From contig CATQIH010000012.1 in NCBI GenBank assembly GCA_958296015.1, positions 1 to 37,500 of the forward strand: DNA of 37,500 bases, read 5' to 3'. The position numbers and the translations under genes are program-made. Under the pieces are notes generated by a model. The model was not told where the DNA came from and made no database searches. It worked only from the letters and a program-made list of their open reading frames with translations. Shown in pieces: positions 1 through 8,310 of the stretch. How positions within the stretch are numbered: the first letter of the stretch is position 1; every line of letters begins with the position of its first letter. The DNA is from Cyclobacteriaceae bacterium. Its GTDB lineage: Bacteria > Bacteroidota > Bacteroidia > Cytophagales > Cyclobacteriaceae.

Positions 1-621
1 TCGGGCATAAGCATCGGGGCTATGGGTATTGGCTACAACATACCTTATGAAACTCAGAGCCAGACTTCTACACCGCTGACAAGTGTCTATAAAGTTTCTT
101 CCAGTGATTTATACCGCGTGCCTGTGCTGTTTGCCTATACCTGGAAACGAGTGCATTTGTTTGCGTTGCGCAACTACCGTAAGCCTTCTGCCAGGCAGCG
201 TGCTCCTGTAGCTGACGAAAGTATACTTTATGCATTGGTATTTAAAGTACAGCCCATGCTGGGTGTCAGTGTCAATTACATTGGGCAGTTGAGCGGCTGG
301 GATAAAGAAGATACACTTAGCACACCCCCTTTTACTATCTATCAATCCACAAAGCAATTATCAGGCATCAATGTATCTGCTATGGTAGGGGTACGTTTGC
401 AGTTTTATAGCTTTGGTAAGGATAAGCTGGCCCTTACGGTACTTTATCACCAGGGGCTGCAAGACCTGTTGGAGATGGACGTTGATTATACGCTTGATGG
501 GCAGGGTTCTTATGATAGCCAGATACGTAGCCGAGGTTCGGGACTGTCTGTCACCCTTTCTTATCCTATTCGTGTGTACAACTTCAACAAACAAGAGCGT
601 GAGCTATCGCGGCAGAAATAA
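1..621 (+). CDS. Outer-membrane beta-barrel-like protein, 5' end outside window
   Basis: The reading frame is open from base 1 with no stop upstream, so the true start lies before the window; an internal ATG at 22 is not preferred. What remains is about 206 residues made of alternating hydrophobic/aromatic strands such as 'VSAMVGVRLQFYSFG' and 'GLSVTLSYPIRVYNF', which suits a small outer-membrane beta-barrel. The barrel ends with a short basic tail, KQERELSRQK, rather than the usual terminal aromatic residue. It lies just upstream of a DUF4249 lipoprotein in a TonB-receptor locus, so an envelope role is likely. The exact family is not recognised. The last ~72 bp of this gene region recur almost unchanged at 5051-5122. 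Confidence 0.6.
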   Translation, partial: SGISIGAMGIGYNIPYETQSQTSTPLTSVYKVSSSDLYRVPVLFAYTWKRVHLFALRNYRKPSARQRAPVADESILYALVFKVQPMLGVSVNYIGQLSGWDKEDTLSTPPFTIYQSTKQLSGINVSAMVGVRLQFYSFGKDKLALTVLYHQGLQDLLEMDVDYTLDGQGSYDSQIRSRGSGLSVTLSYPIRVYNFNKQERELSRQK

Positions 622-658
622 CAGGGTGTCTGGCAGCAGGCTCGATAATATTTGCAGA

Positions 659-717
659 GCTTCATCGGGATGCCGACCGGTCACAGTCGGATGGTCGATG
701 CCACTGAAGCCAGGGAG
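659..717. repeat. REP-like fragment, copy A
   Basis: The stretch from 'cttcatcggga' through 'gccgaccggtca' matches 10713-10738 at about 24 of 26 positions, and weaker similarity continues for another 30 bases on both sides of a 'ctgaagcc'/'ccgaagct' block. It includes the palindrome GACCGGTC. The copy at 10713 forms clean hairpins; this one has decayed. It fills much of the 136-bp gap before the DUF4249 lipoprotein gene. Confidence 0.5.
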
Positions 718-757
718 GTACTTGTGCTTCAAGCTTTTACTATGTACTTTGCTCATT

Positions 758-1798
758 ATGCGCATTGCCACACTATTATTTGTATTGTTGCTTTTGGGTT
801 GCACCAAAGAGCTGGATGTCTCTTTTCCTGTGCCGGAGAAGCAGCTTGTGCTCAATGGGGTGCTTCACCCTGATAGTACGGTGCACGTATCGCTGACCAC
901 AACGGCTGCCCTTTTTCCGCAAACCCGTGACTTTCCGGTGGTAGAGAATGCTGCTATCAAATTGTATGAAGATGATGTGTTGGTAGGTAACCTGGTCTTT
1001 CAGGACAGTCTGTATGTGCTGGATTATCACCCGAAGGCAGGGAGCACGTATACCGTTGAAGCAGTGGTGCCCGGATATGCCACACTGCGTGCCTCTGATG
1101 TTGTTCCGGCTGCCCCGGATATAACCGTATGCTATCGGGAAGATACAGAAAAACGTTACCAGGGTAGAGATGCTATTCTTGAAGTTGCTATTGATGATCC
1201 TGTGCAGGAAACTAACTTTTACTGGTTGGAGGAAATCAATACCTACCCGGAGTTTCCACGATGCCGCACCAAGCAGGATAGTATTGTATGGGAAAACGGG
1301 GAACTACATATTATTCAGCAGGATACAATTATGTGTCAGGATGGTGCACCGCCTACCTTCCAGCAAGACAGAGCCTATCTTTATGAGTCCTTTTCGCCTG
1401 TTCCTGACCGGTTCAATGCGTATGTAGATAACTTCTTCGGAGGGGTTACGGTGTTTGAGGGCTTTATGAGGATAGAGGATGCTGCTATGAATGGTGAAGC
1501 AATCGCTTTTGACCTGAGTGCTGGTTATTACTCTTACGAGTATTTTTCCAATTATCGACATACCAGTGGTCAATCATCTGTTACAGTTAATGTCATCAAT
1601 GCCAGCCAGCATTACGACCGCTATCTGAAATCCAGTATCACCTATATGCTCAACGAATCTTTTTATAGTGATGAGGAGATAGGCTTTAAGCCTTTTGCAG
1701 AGGTCATACAGGTATATTCTAATGTAGAAAACGGTGTAGGCATTTTTGCTGCCTACAATTCAACCAGCAGGGAGGTGGGTGACTTTCCCTGTGAATAA
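758..1798 (+). CDS. DUF4249 family lipoprotein (first copy)
   Basis: This 346-residue protein starts at the ATG giving MRIATLLFVLLLLGC, a compact lipoprotein signal peptide with the lipobox Cys at residue 15. The frame is open further upstream, but nothing there resembles a protein start. After the Cys come a beta-rich region (KQLVLNGVLHPDSTVHVSLT) and a cysteine-containing middle, and it ends with the motif YSNVENGVGIFAAYNS. The same motif occurs in the second DUF4249 protein at 5152-6066. DUF4249 proteins are Bacteroidota lipoproteins usually encoded next to a TonB-dependent receptor, as here; the substrate is unknown. It is probably anchored in the outer membrane as an accessory to the receptor. 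Confidence 0.8.
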   Translation: MRIATLLFVLLLLGCTKELDVSFPVPEKQLVLNGVLHPDSTVHVSLTTTAALFPQTRDFPVVENAAIKLYEDDVLVGNLVFQDSLYVLDYHPKAGSTYTVEAVVPGYATLRASDVVPAAPDITVCYREDTEKRYQGRDAILEVAIDDPVQETNFYWLEEINTYPEFPRCRTKQDSIVWENGELHIIQQDTIMCQDGAPPTFQQDRAYLYESFSPVPDRFNAYVDNFFGGVTVFEGFMRIEDAAMNGEAIAFDLSAGYYSYEYFSNYRHTSGQSSVTVNVINASQHYDRYLKSSITYMLNESFYSDEEIGFKPFAEVIQVYSNVENGVGIFAAYNSTSREVGDFPCE

Positions 1799-1820
1799 AC
1801 AATGTATATAACTTAACCAA

Positions 1821-2420
1821 ATGAAAAAACTTGTTTGCTCTTTTGCCCTTGTACTGAGTTTAGGATCAGCCGCCAGTGCGCAGGTAGCCTTTGGCCTCAA
1901 AGCAGGGCCTATACTTTCTCGTACACATGCGAGCCTGGGAGATAGCGTTTCCCGCTTCACAGACGCTAAAGCCTCTTTTGTGGCCGGAGCCTTCTTACGG
2001 ATTCCGGTATTTGCCAAAGTAAGCCTACAGGCAGAACTGCTTTATGCCGGTAAGGGTACTAAGTTTACAGACCTCAGCTATATCAACCTGCCGCTGATGC
2101 TGCAATATGAAGCTTTTCCTAATTTCAGGGTAGAAGCGGGTGTGGAAGCAGGCTATCTGCTAAAGATCAATAAGGAGCGTTCAGCCAATGGCTTTAAAAC
2201 TCGCCGACTCACTGAATACACCAATTGGGATGTGGGTATCAACCTGGGAGCTAGCTATGACTTTCTGGAAAGGCTGAATGTAGGCTTGCGTTACAATATC
2301 GGTGTATATGATATATATGACCCTCAAGTCAAAATCAGCTATGGCGATGTACGCATTCCTAACTATAACGTAAAGAACCATACTCTGCAACTCACGGTGG
2401 GCTACATTTTTAGTAAATGA
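1821..2420 (+). CDS. PorT-like outer-membrane beta-barrel protein
   Basis: This 199-residue protein has a clear signal peptide (MKKLVCSFALVLSLGSAASAQ, cleavage after residue 21). It then reads VAFGLKAGPILSR, typical of the PorT/OmpX-like 'outer membrane beta-barrel' family of Bacteroidota. Alternating strands follow, including AELLYAGKGTKF, FRVEAGVEAGYLLKI and LNVGLRYNIGVYDI, and the end is LQLTVGYIFSK. It starts 22 bp after the DUF4249 gene and is probably co-transcribed with it; a perfect 15-bp hairpin follows its stop. The exact role is unknown. A structural or accessory barrel in the same envelope system is an inference from position. Confidence 0.8.
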   Translation: MKKLVCSFALVLSLGSAASAQVAFGLKAGPILSRTHASLGDSVSRFTDAKASFVAGAFLRIPVFAKVSLQAELLYAGKGTKFTDLSYINLPLMLQYEAFPNFRVEAGVEAGYLLKINKERSANGFKTRRLTEYTNWDVGINLGASYDFLERLNVGLRYNIGVYDIYDPQVKISYGDVRIPNYNVKNHTLQLTVGYIFSK

Positions 2421-2426
2421 GAAGAC

Positions 2427-2459
2427 AACCAGCCCAGGGCTTTAAGCCCTGGGCTGGTT
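2427..2459 (+). terminator. Perfect 15-bp hairpin after the PorT-like gene
   Basis: The arms AACCAGCCCAGGGCT (2427-2441) and AGCCCTGGGCTGGTT (2445-2459) pair perfectly around a TTA loop, seven bases after the stop codon. Only a short T run follows, so this may act as a weak or factor-assisted terminator or as an mRNA-stabilising end. Confidence 0.6.
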
Positions 2460-2569
2460 TAAGGTAAAAGCTGGCATTAAGCAACAGAGTAGAAGGTTTA
2501 GAAGTAGAAAGGGTACAGTATTTATCTCACTTAGCCGTTATCCGTCATATGTCTTTGGGTGCATTGCTA

Positions 2570-2584
2570 TCAGCCCTGGGCTGA
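2570..2584. repeat. Short palindrome sharing the terminator core
   Basis: TCAGCCCTGGGCTGA is a near-perfect palindrome centred on one base. It repeats the core AGCCCTGGGCTG of the hairpin at 2427-2459. It lies 45 bp before the TonB-receptor start, where it could be an operator or an incidental repeat. The rest of 2460-2628 shows no gene. Confidence 0.3.
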
Positions 2585-2628
2585 GTACGAATGGCGAACA
2601 ATAAAAGGCATTAAAATAACTACAGAAT

Positions 2629-4950
2629 ATGTATGCAACTACCGTAAGCCGTTGTGCATTGCTGTGGCTACTGCTGCTTGGTCAGTGGGTGGCGGCCCAG
2701 TCTGCCCATACTGTCAGTGGCTATGTCACCGATAAGGAGAACGGTGAGCGGCTTGCCGGTGCTACGGTGTATGTTTCCAGCCTGAGGCAAGGCACATCGG
2801 CCAACGATTATGGCTTTTATAGCCTGACGGTGGCGGCAGATACGGTCACGCTGCTGTTTTCTTTTGTCGGCTATGCGCCGGTGAAGAAAGTAGTAGCCCT
2901 CTCACAGGATGTTCGCCTGGACATAGAGCTTGGCAGCAACACGGTGCTCAAAGAAGTGGAAGTCACTGCCAGTCCGGAGGAAACCACGGTGGAGCAGCTA
3001 CAGATGAGTGTGCATGAAGTCTCTATGCAAACGATTCGCAACATGCCGGTGATCGGGGGAGAAACGGATATTCTCAAAACCCTGCAACTGCTGCCCGGTG
3101 TGAAGTCGGGCAACGAAGGTACCAGCGGCCTGTATGTGCGTGGTGGCAGTCCCGACCAGAACCTCATTCTGTTGGATGGGGTGCCGGTGTACAATGTCTC
3201 GCACCTGTTTGGTTTTCTGTCGGTCTTCAACACCGATGCCATCAACAAAGTAGAGCTGATCAAGGGCGGGATTCCGGCACGCTATGGCGGACGGCTGTCG
3301 TCGGTGCTGGATATTTCTATGAAAGAAGGTAACCTCAAAGAGGGGCAGGGGGTATTTGCCCTGAGTCCTATTGCCGGACGGATCACCTACGAAGCTCCCA
3401 TCATCAAAAACCGTTCTTCGTTTATCGTATCGGCCCGCCGTACCTGGCTGGATTTTGCGGCAGTCATTGCCTCCCTGAGCAACGACCGCACATTTGGCTA
3501 TGGGTTCTACGATGTAAATGCCAAATACAATCATAAGCTCAATGCCAACAACCGGCTATACCTGAGCTTCTATACGGGCAGAGACCGTTTCTATGATACC
3601 TATAACCAGGGTGCAGACGATAAGAGCATCTTTACCTTCAACTGGGGTAACCTGACCTCGGTGCTGCGCTGGAACAAGATATTCGGTCCCAAGCTGTTCA
3701 GCAACTTTGCCCTGAGCTATAGTACCTACAACTTCTTTCAGGAGTACGAAGTGCGGCAGGACGAGGCACGCTACTACTATCGCAACCGGTCGCAGATACG
3801 CGACTGGAAGCTGCAAACTGATTTTGACTATGCCCCGGCACCAGCGCATAGCGTGAAGTTTGGCACAAAAACATCGTGGCAACGCTTTGCTCCGGAAGTA
3901 GTGCAGGTAGCCAATGTGGGCACAGATACCACCTTCAACAACCAGCAGGCTGTGGATGGCATCAATGCAGAAGCGTATATAGAAGATGAGATCAGTCTCA
4001 CAGATCGCTGGCGCACCAATGTAGGGCTACGGGGTGCTGCCTTTGTGGTAAACGGTAAGACCTATGCAAACCTGCAACCCAGGGCGGCTGTGCGGTACCT
4101 GTTCAACCCCGGCTTGTCGCTCAAGGCTTCTTACACCAACATGGCACAGTACCTGCACCTGCTCACCAACTCCTCGCTGGGCCTGCCCACCGACCTGTGG
4201 GTATCTTCTACTGAAAACATTGCCCCGCAGCGATCGGATCAGGTGACATTAGGTATTGCTAAAAACATCAAACAACCTGCTCTGGAAGTGACACTAGAAA
4301 CTTACTATAAACGAATGCACCACCTGATTACTTACCGGGAAGGCAGTAGTTACCTTTATCAGAATGGAGAAAACTGGGAAGATAAGGTGGTGAGTGGCGA
4401 CGGGGAGTCTTATGGCGCAGAACTGTTTGTCAACAAGCAGCAGGGCAAACTCACCGGCTGGCTAGGTTACACGCTGTCGTATACCAATCGCTGGTTTGAT
4501 GCCATAGAGCATGGCAGGAAGTTTCCCTTCAAGTACGATCGCAGGCACGATGTATCTTTGTTGCTGAGCTATCACTTTCCTAAAAAGAACCTGCTTTCCT
4601 TTACGTTTGTCTATGGTACAGGTAGTGCTGTTACGCTACCCGTAGCCCGTTACCAGGGCCTGCAACCTTCCTCCTGGCAATACAATAATGAAACTTATTA
4701 CAAAGATGCCTTCAACAGCCAGTTGCTTTTGGGCAGAAGAAACAGCTACCGGATGCCTGCCTACCACCGCATGGATGTAAGCTACCATATCAACAGGGAG
4801 AAGAAAGGCACCAAACGCAGCTGGATATTTTCGGTATACAACCTGTATAATCGCAGGAACCCTTACTTCCTCTATGAAGCTAAAGGAAAACTCAAGCAGT
4901 ACAGCCTGTTTCCAATCATCCCATCCGTGACTTACAGACGGGAGTTTTAA
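2629..4950 (+). CDS. TonB-dependent outer-membrane receptor (first copy)
   Basis: This 773-residue receptor has a signal peptide ending near residue 23 (LGQWVAAQ). A carboxypeptidase-regulatory-like domain spans about residues 27-112, with typical blocks 'VSGYVTDKENGERLAGATVYV' and 'FSFVGYAPVKKVV'. A plug domain (about 118-230) includes LLPGVKSGNEGTSGLYVRGG and GGIPARYGGRLSSVLDI, and the remainder is a 22-strand-type barrel ending in aromatic Phe (SVTYRREF). It imports an unidentified ligand across the outer membrane using TonB energy. The neighbouring DUF4249 lipoproteins are the usual partners of this receptor subtype. Siderophore, metal or oligomer substrates cannot be told apart from sequence alone. 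Confidence 0.92.
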   Translation: MYATTVSRCALLWLLLLGQWVAAQSAHTVSGYVTDKENGERLAGATVYVSSLRQGTSANDYGFYSLTVAADTVTLLFSFVGYAPVKKVVALSQDVRLDIELGSNTVLKEVEVTASPEETTVEQLQMSVHEVSMQTIRNMPVIGGETDILKTLQLLPGVKSGNEGTSGLYVRGGSPDQNLILLDGVPVYNVSHLFGFLSVFNTDAINKVELIKGGIPARYGGRLSSVLDISMKEGNLKEGQGVFALSPIAGRITYEAPIIKNRSSFIVSARRTWLDFAAVIASLSNDRTFGYGFYDVNAKYNHKLNANNRLYLSFYTGRDRFYDTYNQGADDKSIFTFNWGNLTSVLRWNKIFGPKLFSNFALSYSTYNFFQEYEVRQDEARYYYRNRSQIRDWKLQTDFDYAPAPAHSVKFGTKTSWQRFAPEVVQVANVGTDTTFNNQQAVDGINAEAYIEDEISLTDRWRTNVGLRGAAFVVNGKTYANLQPRAAVRYLFNPGLSLKASYTNMAQYLHLLTNSSLGLPTDLWVSSTENIAPQRSDQVTLGIAKNIKQPALEVTLETYYKRMHHLITYREGSSYLYQNGENWEDKVVSGDGESYGAELFVNKQQGKLTGWLGYTLSYTNRWFDAIEHGRKFPFKYDRRHDVSLLLSYHFPKKNLLSFTFVYGTGSAVTLPVARYQGLQPSSWQYNNETYYKDAFNSQLLLGRRNSYRMPAYHRMDVSYHINREKKGTKRSWIFSVYNLYNRRNPYFLYEAKGKLKQYSLFPIIPSVTYRREF

Positions 4951-5024
4951 GTATGTGCGACGTTCTTTTTGATATTGGTTTGCCAAACTATTAAATTCGT
5001 GGCAACTGTTAATACACATGCAAT

Positions 5025-5124
5025 ATGTCGTTGTCTTGTTACTCTTTTTCTTATCCTATTCGTTTGTACAACTTCAACAAACAGGAGCGTGAGCTATCGC
5101 GGCAGAAATAATAGGGTATCTATC
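5025..5124 (+). pseudogene. Remnant 3' end of a paralogue of the first beta-barrel gene
   Basis: The frame starting at 5025 encodes a 28-codon peptide ending YPIRLYNFNKQERELSRQK then TAA at 5109-5111. The beta-barrel gene at 1-621 ends YPIRVYNFNKQERELSRQK. The nucleotides 5051-5122 and 561-632 differ at about six positions. Just upstream, small indels spoil the match. This is best read as the tail of a duplicated gene whose body was deleted, leaving it directly upstream of the second DUF4249 gene, in the same order as the first copy. Confidence 0.7.
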
Positions 5125-5151
5125 AGTAAAAGAAGCGTCTCTCTACTAGTC

Positions 5152-6066
5152 ATGAGCACGTTGTTCATCATGGCCTGTGCCAGAGAAGAAGTGCTGGACG
5201 ATATTGACAGCCAGTATTTCAAAGATCAGTTGGTGATCCACAGCATTATCTCTCCGGGTGACAGCATCTTTGTGTATGTAGGCAAGACTATTCCTTTGGG
5301 AGACAGTATCATAGAAAACGCAAAGGTATTTGATGCACAGGTGACGATCAGCGATGCTTCGGGCAAGGCTATCGAGTTGCCTTTGTTGAAACCGGATACG
5401 CCTGTCTATGGCATCTCTCAGGATGATTTTGCCATTAGAGCGGGCGAGACTTACACCTTGTCGGTTAGTCAGACTGATTACCTTGTGGCATCTGCTTCCT
5501 GTACGGTTCCTGACAAGGCTACGCCTATCACTGAAGTACAGAATGCCGGAACTATCTTTGTAGAAGAAGGTCAGACTGATTACCTGGTTCGGGTGCTGTG
5601 GGAAGATACAGACCGGCCATACGTTGAAACAATATATGCTATAGATCATTATGCATACTTCAATAGTGAAACTGATAGTTTTTTAGAGGAGGGAACCCAG
5701 TATCGGAGTGTGGGTGTGTTCTCAGACATACAAAGAGTTGGGCAGCAGTATATGTATGAAGACCAGTTTTTTAAGGTGCTTGGGAGCAATATGTGCGTTT
5801 CAAATGTACCGAGTTCCTGTAAGAGTGATATCCCTGAAGTAACGATCATTCATGATGTGGACTACTATCTTATTACTGCCGATGAAAACCTGGCACAGTA
5901 CCAGTTTCCCTTTGACTTCTTTCAACGTAATGAGCGTATTCTTGACTCAGACAGCTTTCTGGGACTTTATCGAGGTATTATGCCGGAGTATTCCAACGTT
6001 GAGAATGGTTTGGGGGTCTTTGGGGCATACCTGCGTTCTGAACCTTATTATATTCGCCTGGAATGA
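5152..6066 (+). CDS. DUF4249 family lipoprotein (second copy), 5' end uncertain
   Basis: This DUF4249 protein has 304 residues from the ATG at 5152 and ends with YSNVENGLGVFGAYLRSEPY, paralogous to the first copy. Starting at 5152 gives MSTLFIMAC, too short for a normal lipoprotein signal. The in-frame codons before it encode KRSVSLLV, which would complete a typical n- and h-region (KRSVSLLVMSTLFIMAC). However, no ATG/GTG/TTG lies close upstream in frame; the nearest ATGs are at 5017 and 4969. The original start was probably lost or altered when the duplicated tail at 5025-5124 was joined here. It may be poorly exported, or it may initiate at a rare codon. Its receptor partner is presumably one of the two TonB-dependent receptors nearby. 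Confidence 0.75.
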   Translation: MSTLFIMACAREEVLDDIDSQYFKDQLVIHSIISPGDSIFVYVGKTIPLGDSIIENAKVFDAQVTISDASGKAIELPLLKPDTPVYGISQDDFAIRAGETYTLSVSQTDYLVASASCTVPDKATPITEVQNAGTIFVEEGQTDYLVRVLWEDTDRPYVETIYAIDHYAYFNSETDSFLEEGTQYRSVGVFSDIQRVGQQYMYEDQFFKVLGSNMCVSNVPSSCKSDIPEVTIIHDVDYYLITADENLAQYQFPFDFFQRNERILDSDSFLGLYRGIMPEYSNVENGLGVFGAYLRSEPYYIRLE

Positions 6067-6112
6067 AGAAAGTGCTTAGTAAACAATGTTATGGTTATTG
6101 TATATGCATATT

Positions 6113-7661
6113 TTCATCCCCCAACCCCCTTTGAAGGCTAGTGTTTATACATAAGTCTGAGAGGAATAAAGTAGTGTTGGTGTTAAGATAAAGAAAGGCA
6201 AGACATAAACAAGCAGAAGATGATAGAGACAAAGACATCAGGAAGAAAAACCACCAGCCTTCATGGAGACAAGCGGCTGGAAAAAAGGGGGTTCAATTGG
6301 AGCATAAGATAGCCGAAAAACAAACCATAGTCATCAACAGGCTCAGTGATAACTGGTCAGAGTTGATGAGTTTTTATCGTTATTTGGGTAATGATAAAGT
6401 GAGAGAAGGTGCTTTGATAGAGCAGGCACAGAGCCAATGCAGGGGTCAGGTGGCAGGCAAAGATGTGCTGGTGCTGCAAGATAGCACAGAGATCAACTAT
6501 GCTTCTCATCAAGGCTTGATCCAAGCTGAGAGTGGCTTGGGTTTGGTAGGCAACAACCAAGATATAGGCTACTTTGCTCATTGCAGCCTGGTCATAGATG
6601 CTCAGCAAGGCAGCGTATTAGGCTTGAGCGATGTGCAGTTGTGGATACGGGCAGCAGGGCAAGAGAAGCCAACAGCACCGCTACCCATAGAAAAAAAAGA
6701 GACTTATCGCTGGATAAAAGCTTGCCAGGCGAGCCAACCTTGTTTACAGCAGGCCCGTGAGGTTACTTTCGTGCAGGATCGGGAAGGGGATATATATGAC
6801 AGTTTTGTCAGGGTGCCCGATGAGCGCACTCACTTGCTTATCCGCAGCCGGGTGAACCGTCTGATAGAGACCATGCAAGGAGAAAAGCATAAGCTCTATG
6901 ACTATGCTGACCAGCAGCCAGCCTGTGGAGGGTATAGTTTTCTGTTGCCGGGTTTACCTGGTAAGCGAAAGCAGCGCAACGTTGAGATGCAAGTACGCTT
7001 TGTGCAAGTAAAACTGCTGCGCCCGGACAACAACCCCCATGCCAAGGTCTATCCTAAAAATGTAACCTTATATTTGGTACAGGGTAAAGAAACTCCTCAG
7101 AGTGCAGGCAAAGAAAAGCCTGTGGAGTGGAATCTGCTCACTACCCATCCGGTTAGTTGTTTTGAGCAAGCTTTGCAGATGGTGCATTGGTATAGCCTGC
7201 GATGGATCATAGAGGACTATTTCCGTCTGCTCAAATCAGAGGGCTTCAACTTGGAAGCCTCAGAGTTAGAGCAAGGCTACAGCCTGAGAAAGTTAGGCGT
7301 GATTGCTATGAAAAGTGCGCTGCTGGTCATGCAACTTAGACAAGCCAGGTCAGCCACAAGTACACAGCCCATAGCCGTAGGCTTTAGTGTAGTACAACAA
7401 GCCTTTCTAAAAGTGCTCTTAGTTGGTCTGGAAGGTCAAACAGCTAAACACAAGAATCCTTATCAGGAAAGTGACTTAGCCTGGGCCTCCTGGATTATTG
7501 CCAGGTTAGGGGGGTGGAAAGGCTATCAAAGCCAAAGACCACCTGGCGTGATTACCTTCACCAGAGGCTTAAAACGTTTTGAAAGTATGCTGGCAGGTTG
7601 GCTTTTAGCTCCTGACAAAGATATGTATAAACACTAGGGGGCAAGGGGGTAGGGGGATGAA
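6113..7661 (+). mobile_element. IS4-family insertion sequence
   Basis: The element is bounded by long imperfect inverted repeats. At the left, 6138-6153 (ctagtgtttatacata) is perfectly complementary to 7622-7637. Similarity continues outwards: left 'ttcatcccccaacccccttt' (6113 onward) corresponds to the complement of right 'aagggggtagggggatgaa' (to 7661), giving about 38-40 bp overall. The right repeat contains the transposase stop codon. No target-site duplication was seen flanking these ends, so the insertion is old, rearranged, or has boundaries slightly different from those given. Confidence 0.75.
6220..7637 (+). pseudogene. IS4-family DDE transposase with a 5' frameshift
   Basis: The ATG at 6220 opens a frame encoding MIETKTSGRK and then HGDKRLEKRG, the conserved N-terminal DNA-binding motif of IS4/Tn5-like transposases, but it stops at 6310-6312. 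The rest of the protein (VQLEHKIAEKQ onward, about 446 codons from a TTG at 6297) lies in the -1 frame. The two join cleanly if one G is restored to the A6G5 run at 6281-6291. Catalytic residues are present: Asp in LVLQDSTEI, Asp in FVQDREGD, and the signature YSLRWIIEDYFRLLK, which fits Y-x2-R-x3-E-x6-K. It is either inactivated by a homopolymer deletion or expressed by slippage. No canonical slippery heptamer is in the correct frame, so inactivation or a sequencing error seems likelier. Confidence 0.8.
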
Positions 7662-8310
7662 TCATGTCAATGGAATACCAAAACTACAAAGAATCAGTAC
7701 AGCATGTATCAAAGTAAGCCTGCTGCTCATCATGCTGTTGAGCCTGGGCTGTGCGCGGCAGTTTCAGCCGTTGGCTGTGGAAACCAGAAGCTTCAGCCAG
7801 TCCAACGAGGTAGATGGCATTGTGGTGGCCTATGATACGTTTGACATCTTCGCAGTGAGCCACAACCGGCGTTATGCTAAAAAGTCGCGGAAGAAAAACA
7901 TACGGCTGGTGCCGGTCAGGATTACCAATACCGGCGATGAGCCTGTTACTATTCAGCCTGCCGACATCACCGTGTTTAGCAACAATACAGCCATCAGGTC
8001 GGCACCGGCTATTAACTATCTGCGGAAGTTCAGGCAGGTCACGTTGCCTTACCTGTTGTATGCGATAGGAGATTTTAGCACTGGCTCAAGTACAGGTACG
8101 CGATACAATTATCTATTCCCTGTCTTCACTGCCTGGGGGGTGAGTAATGTTGTGATCGCTGCAAAGTCTAACCAAGCCTTTAAGGAAATGCTACAGCGAT
8201 ATACTACGCTTCCTAATACACTGGCACCCGGACGAACCATCTACTACATGCTGGGCATACCGGCAGAGAATGATCTTCACAGTTTATACATTCGTTATGT
8301 ACGTGAATAA
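7657..8310 (+). CDS. Unrecognised lipoprotein upstream of second TonB receptor
   Basis: This 217-residue protein has the lipoprotein signal KVSLLLIMLLSLGC, with the lipobox Cys near residue 32. The only upstream ATG in frame is at 7657, inside the terminal repeat of the IS element, so the first residues (MNHVNGIP) may come from the insertion. The body has a beta-sandwich-like stretch (NIRLVPVRITNTGDEPVTIQPADITVF), suggesting an Ig-like fold, followed by LPYLLYAIGDFS and a C-terminal region LAPGRTIYYMLGIP. The family was not recognised. It overlaps the receptor gene by 14 bp, which implies coupled translation and a joint envelope role. Confidence 0.7.
   Translation: MNHVNGIPKLQRISTACIKVSLLLIMLLSLGCARQFQPLAVETRSFSQSNEVDGIVVAYDTFDIFAVSHNRRYAKKSRKKNIRLVPVRITNTGDEPVTIQPADITVFSNNTAIRSAPAINYLRKFRQVTLPYLLYAIGDFSTGSSTGTRYNYLFPVFTAWGVSNVVIAAKSNQAFKEMLQRYTTLPNTLAPGRTIYYMLGIPAENDLHSLYIRYVRE

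Noticed and set aside
413-757. Long N-terminal extension of the first DUF4249 protein
   Set aside because: The upstream frame overlaps the beta-barrel gene and repeat DNA, and the ATG at 758 gives a proper lipoprotein signal.
6281-6291. Programmed -1 frameshift site in the IS4 transposase
   Set aside because: The A AAA AAG heptamer is present in the sequence but in the wrong reading phase for the N-terminal frame, so slippage is not supported over a simple deletion.
6100-7680. Target-site duplication flanking the IS
   Set aside because: No matching 8-12-bp direct repeat was found just outside the inverted repeats.
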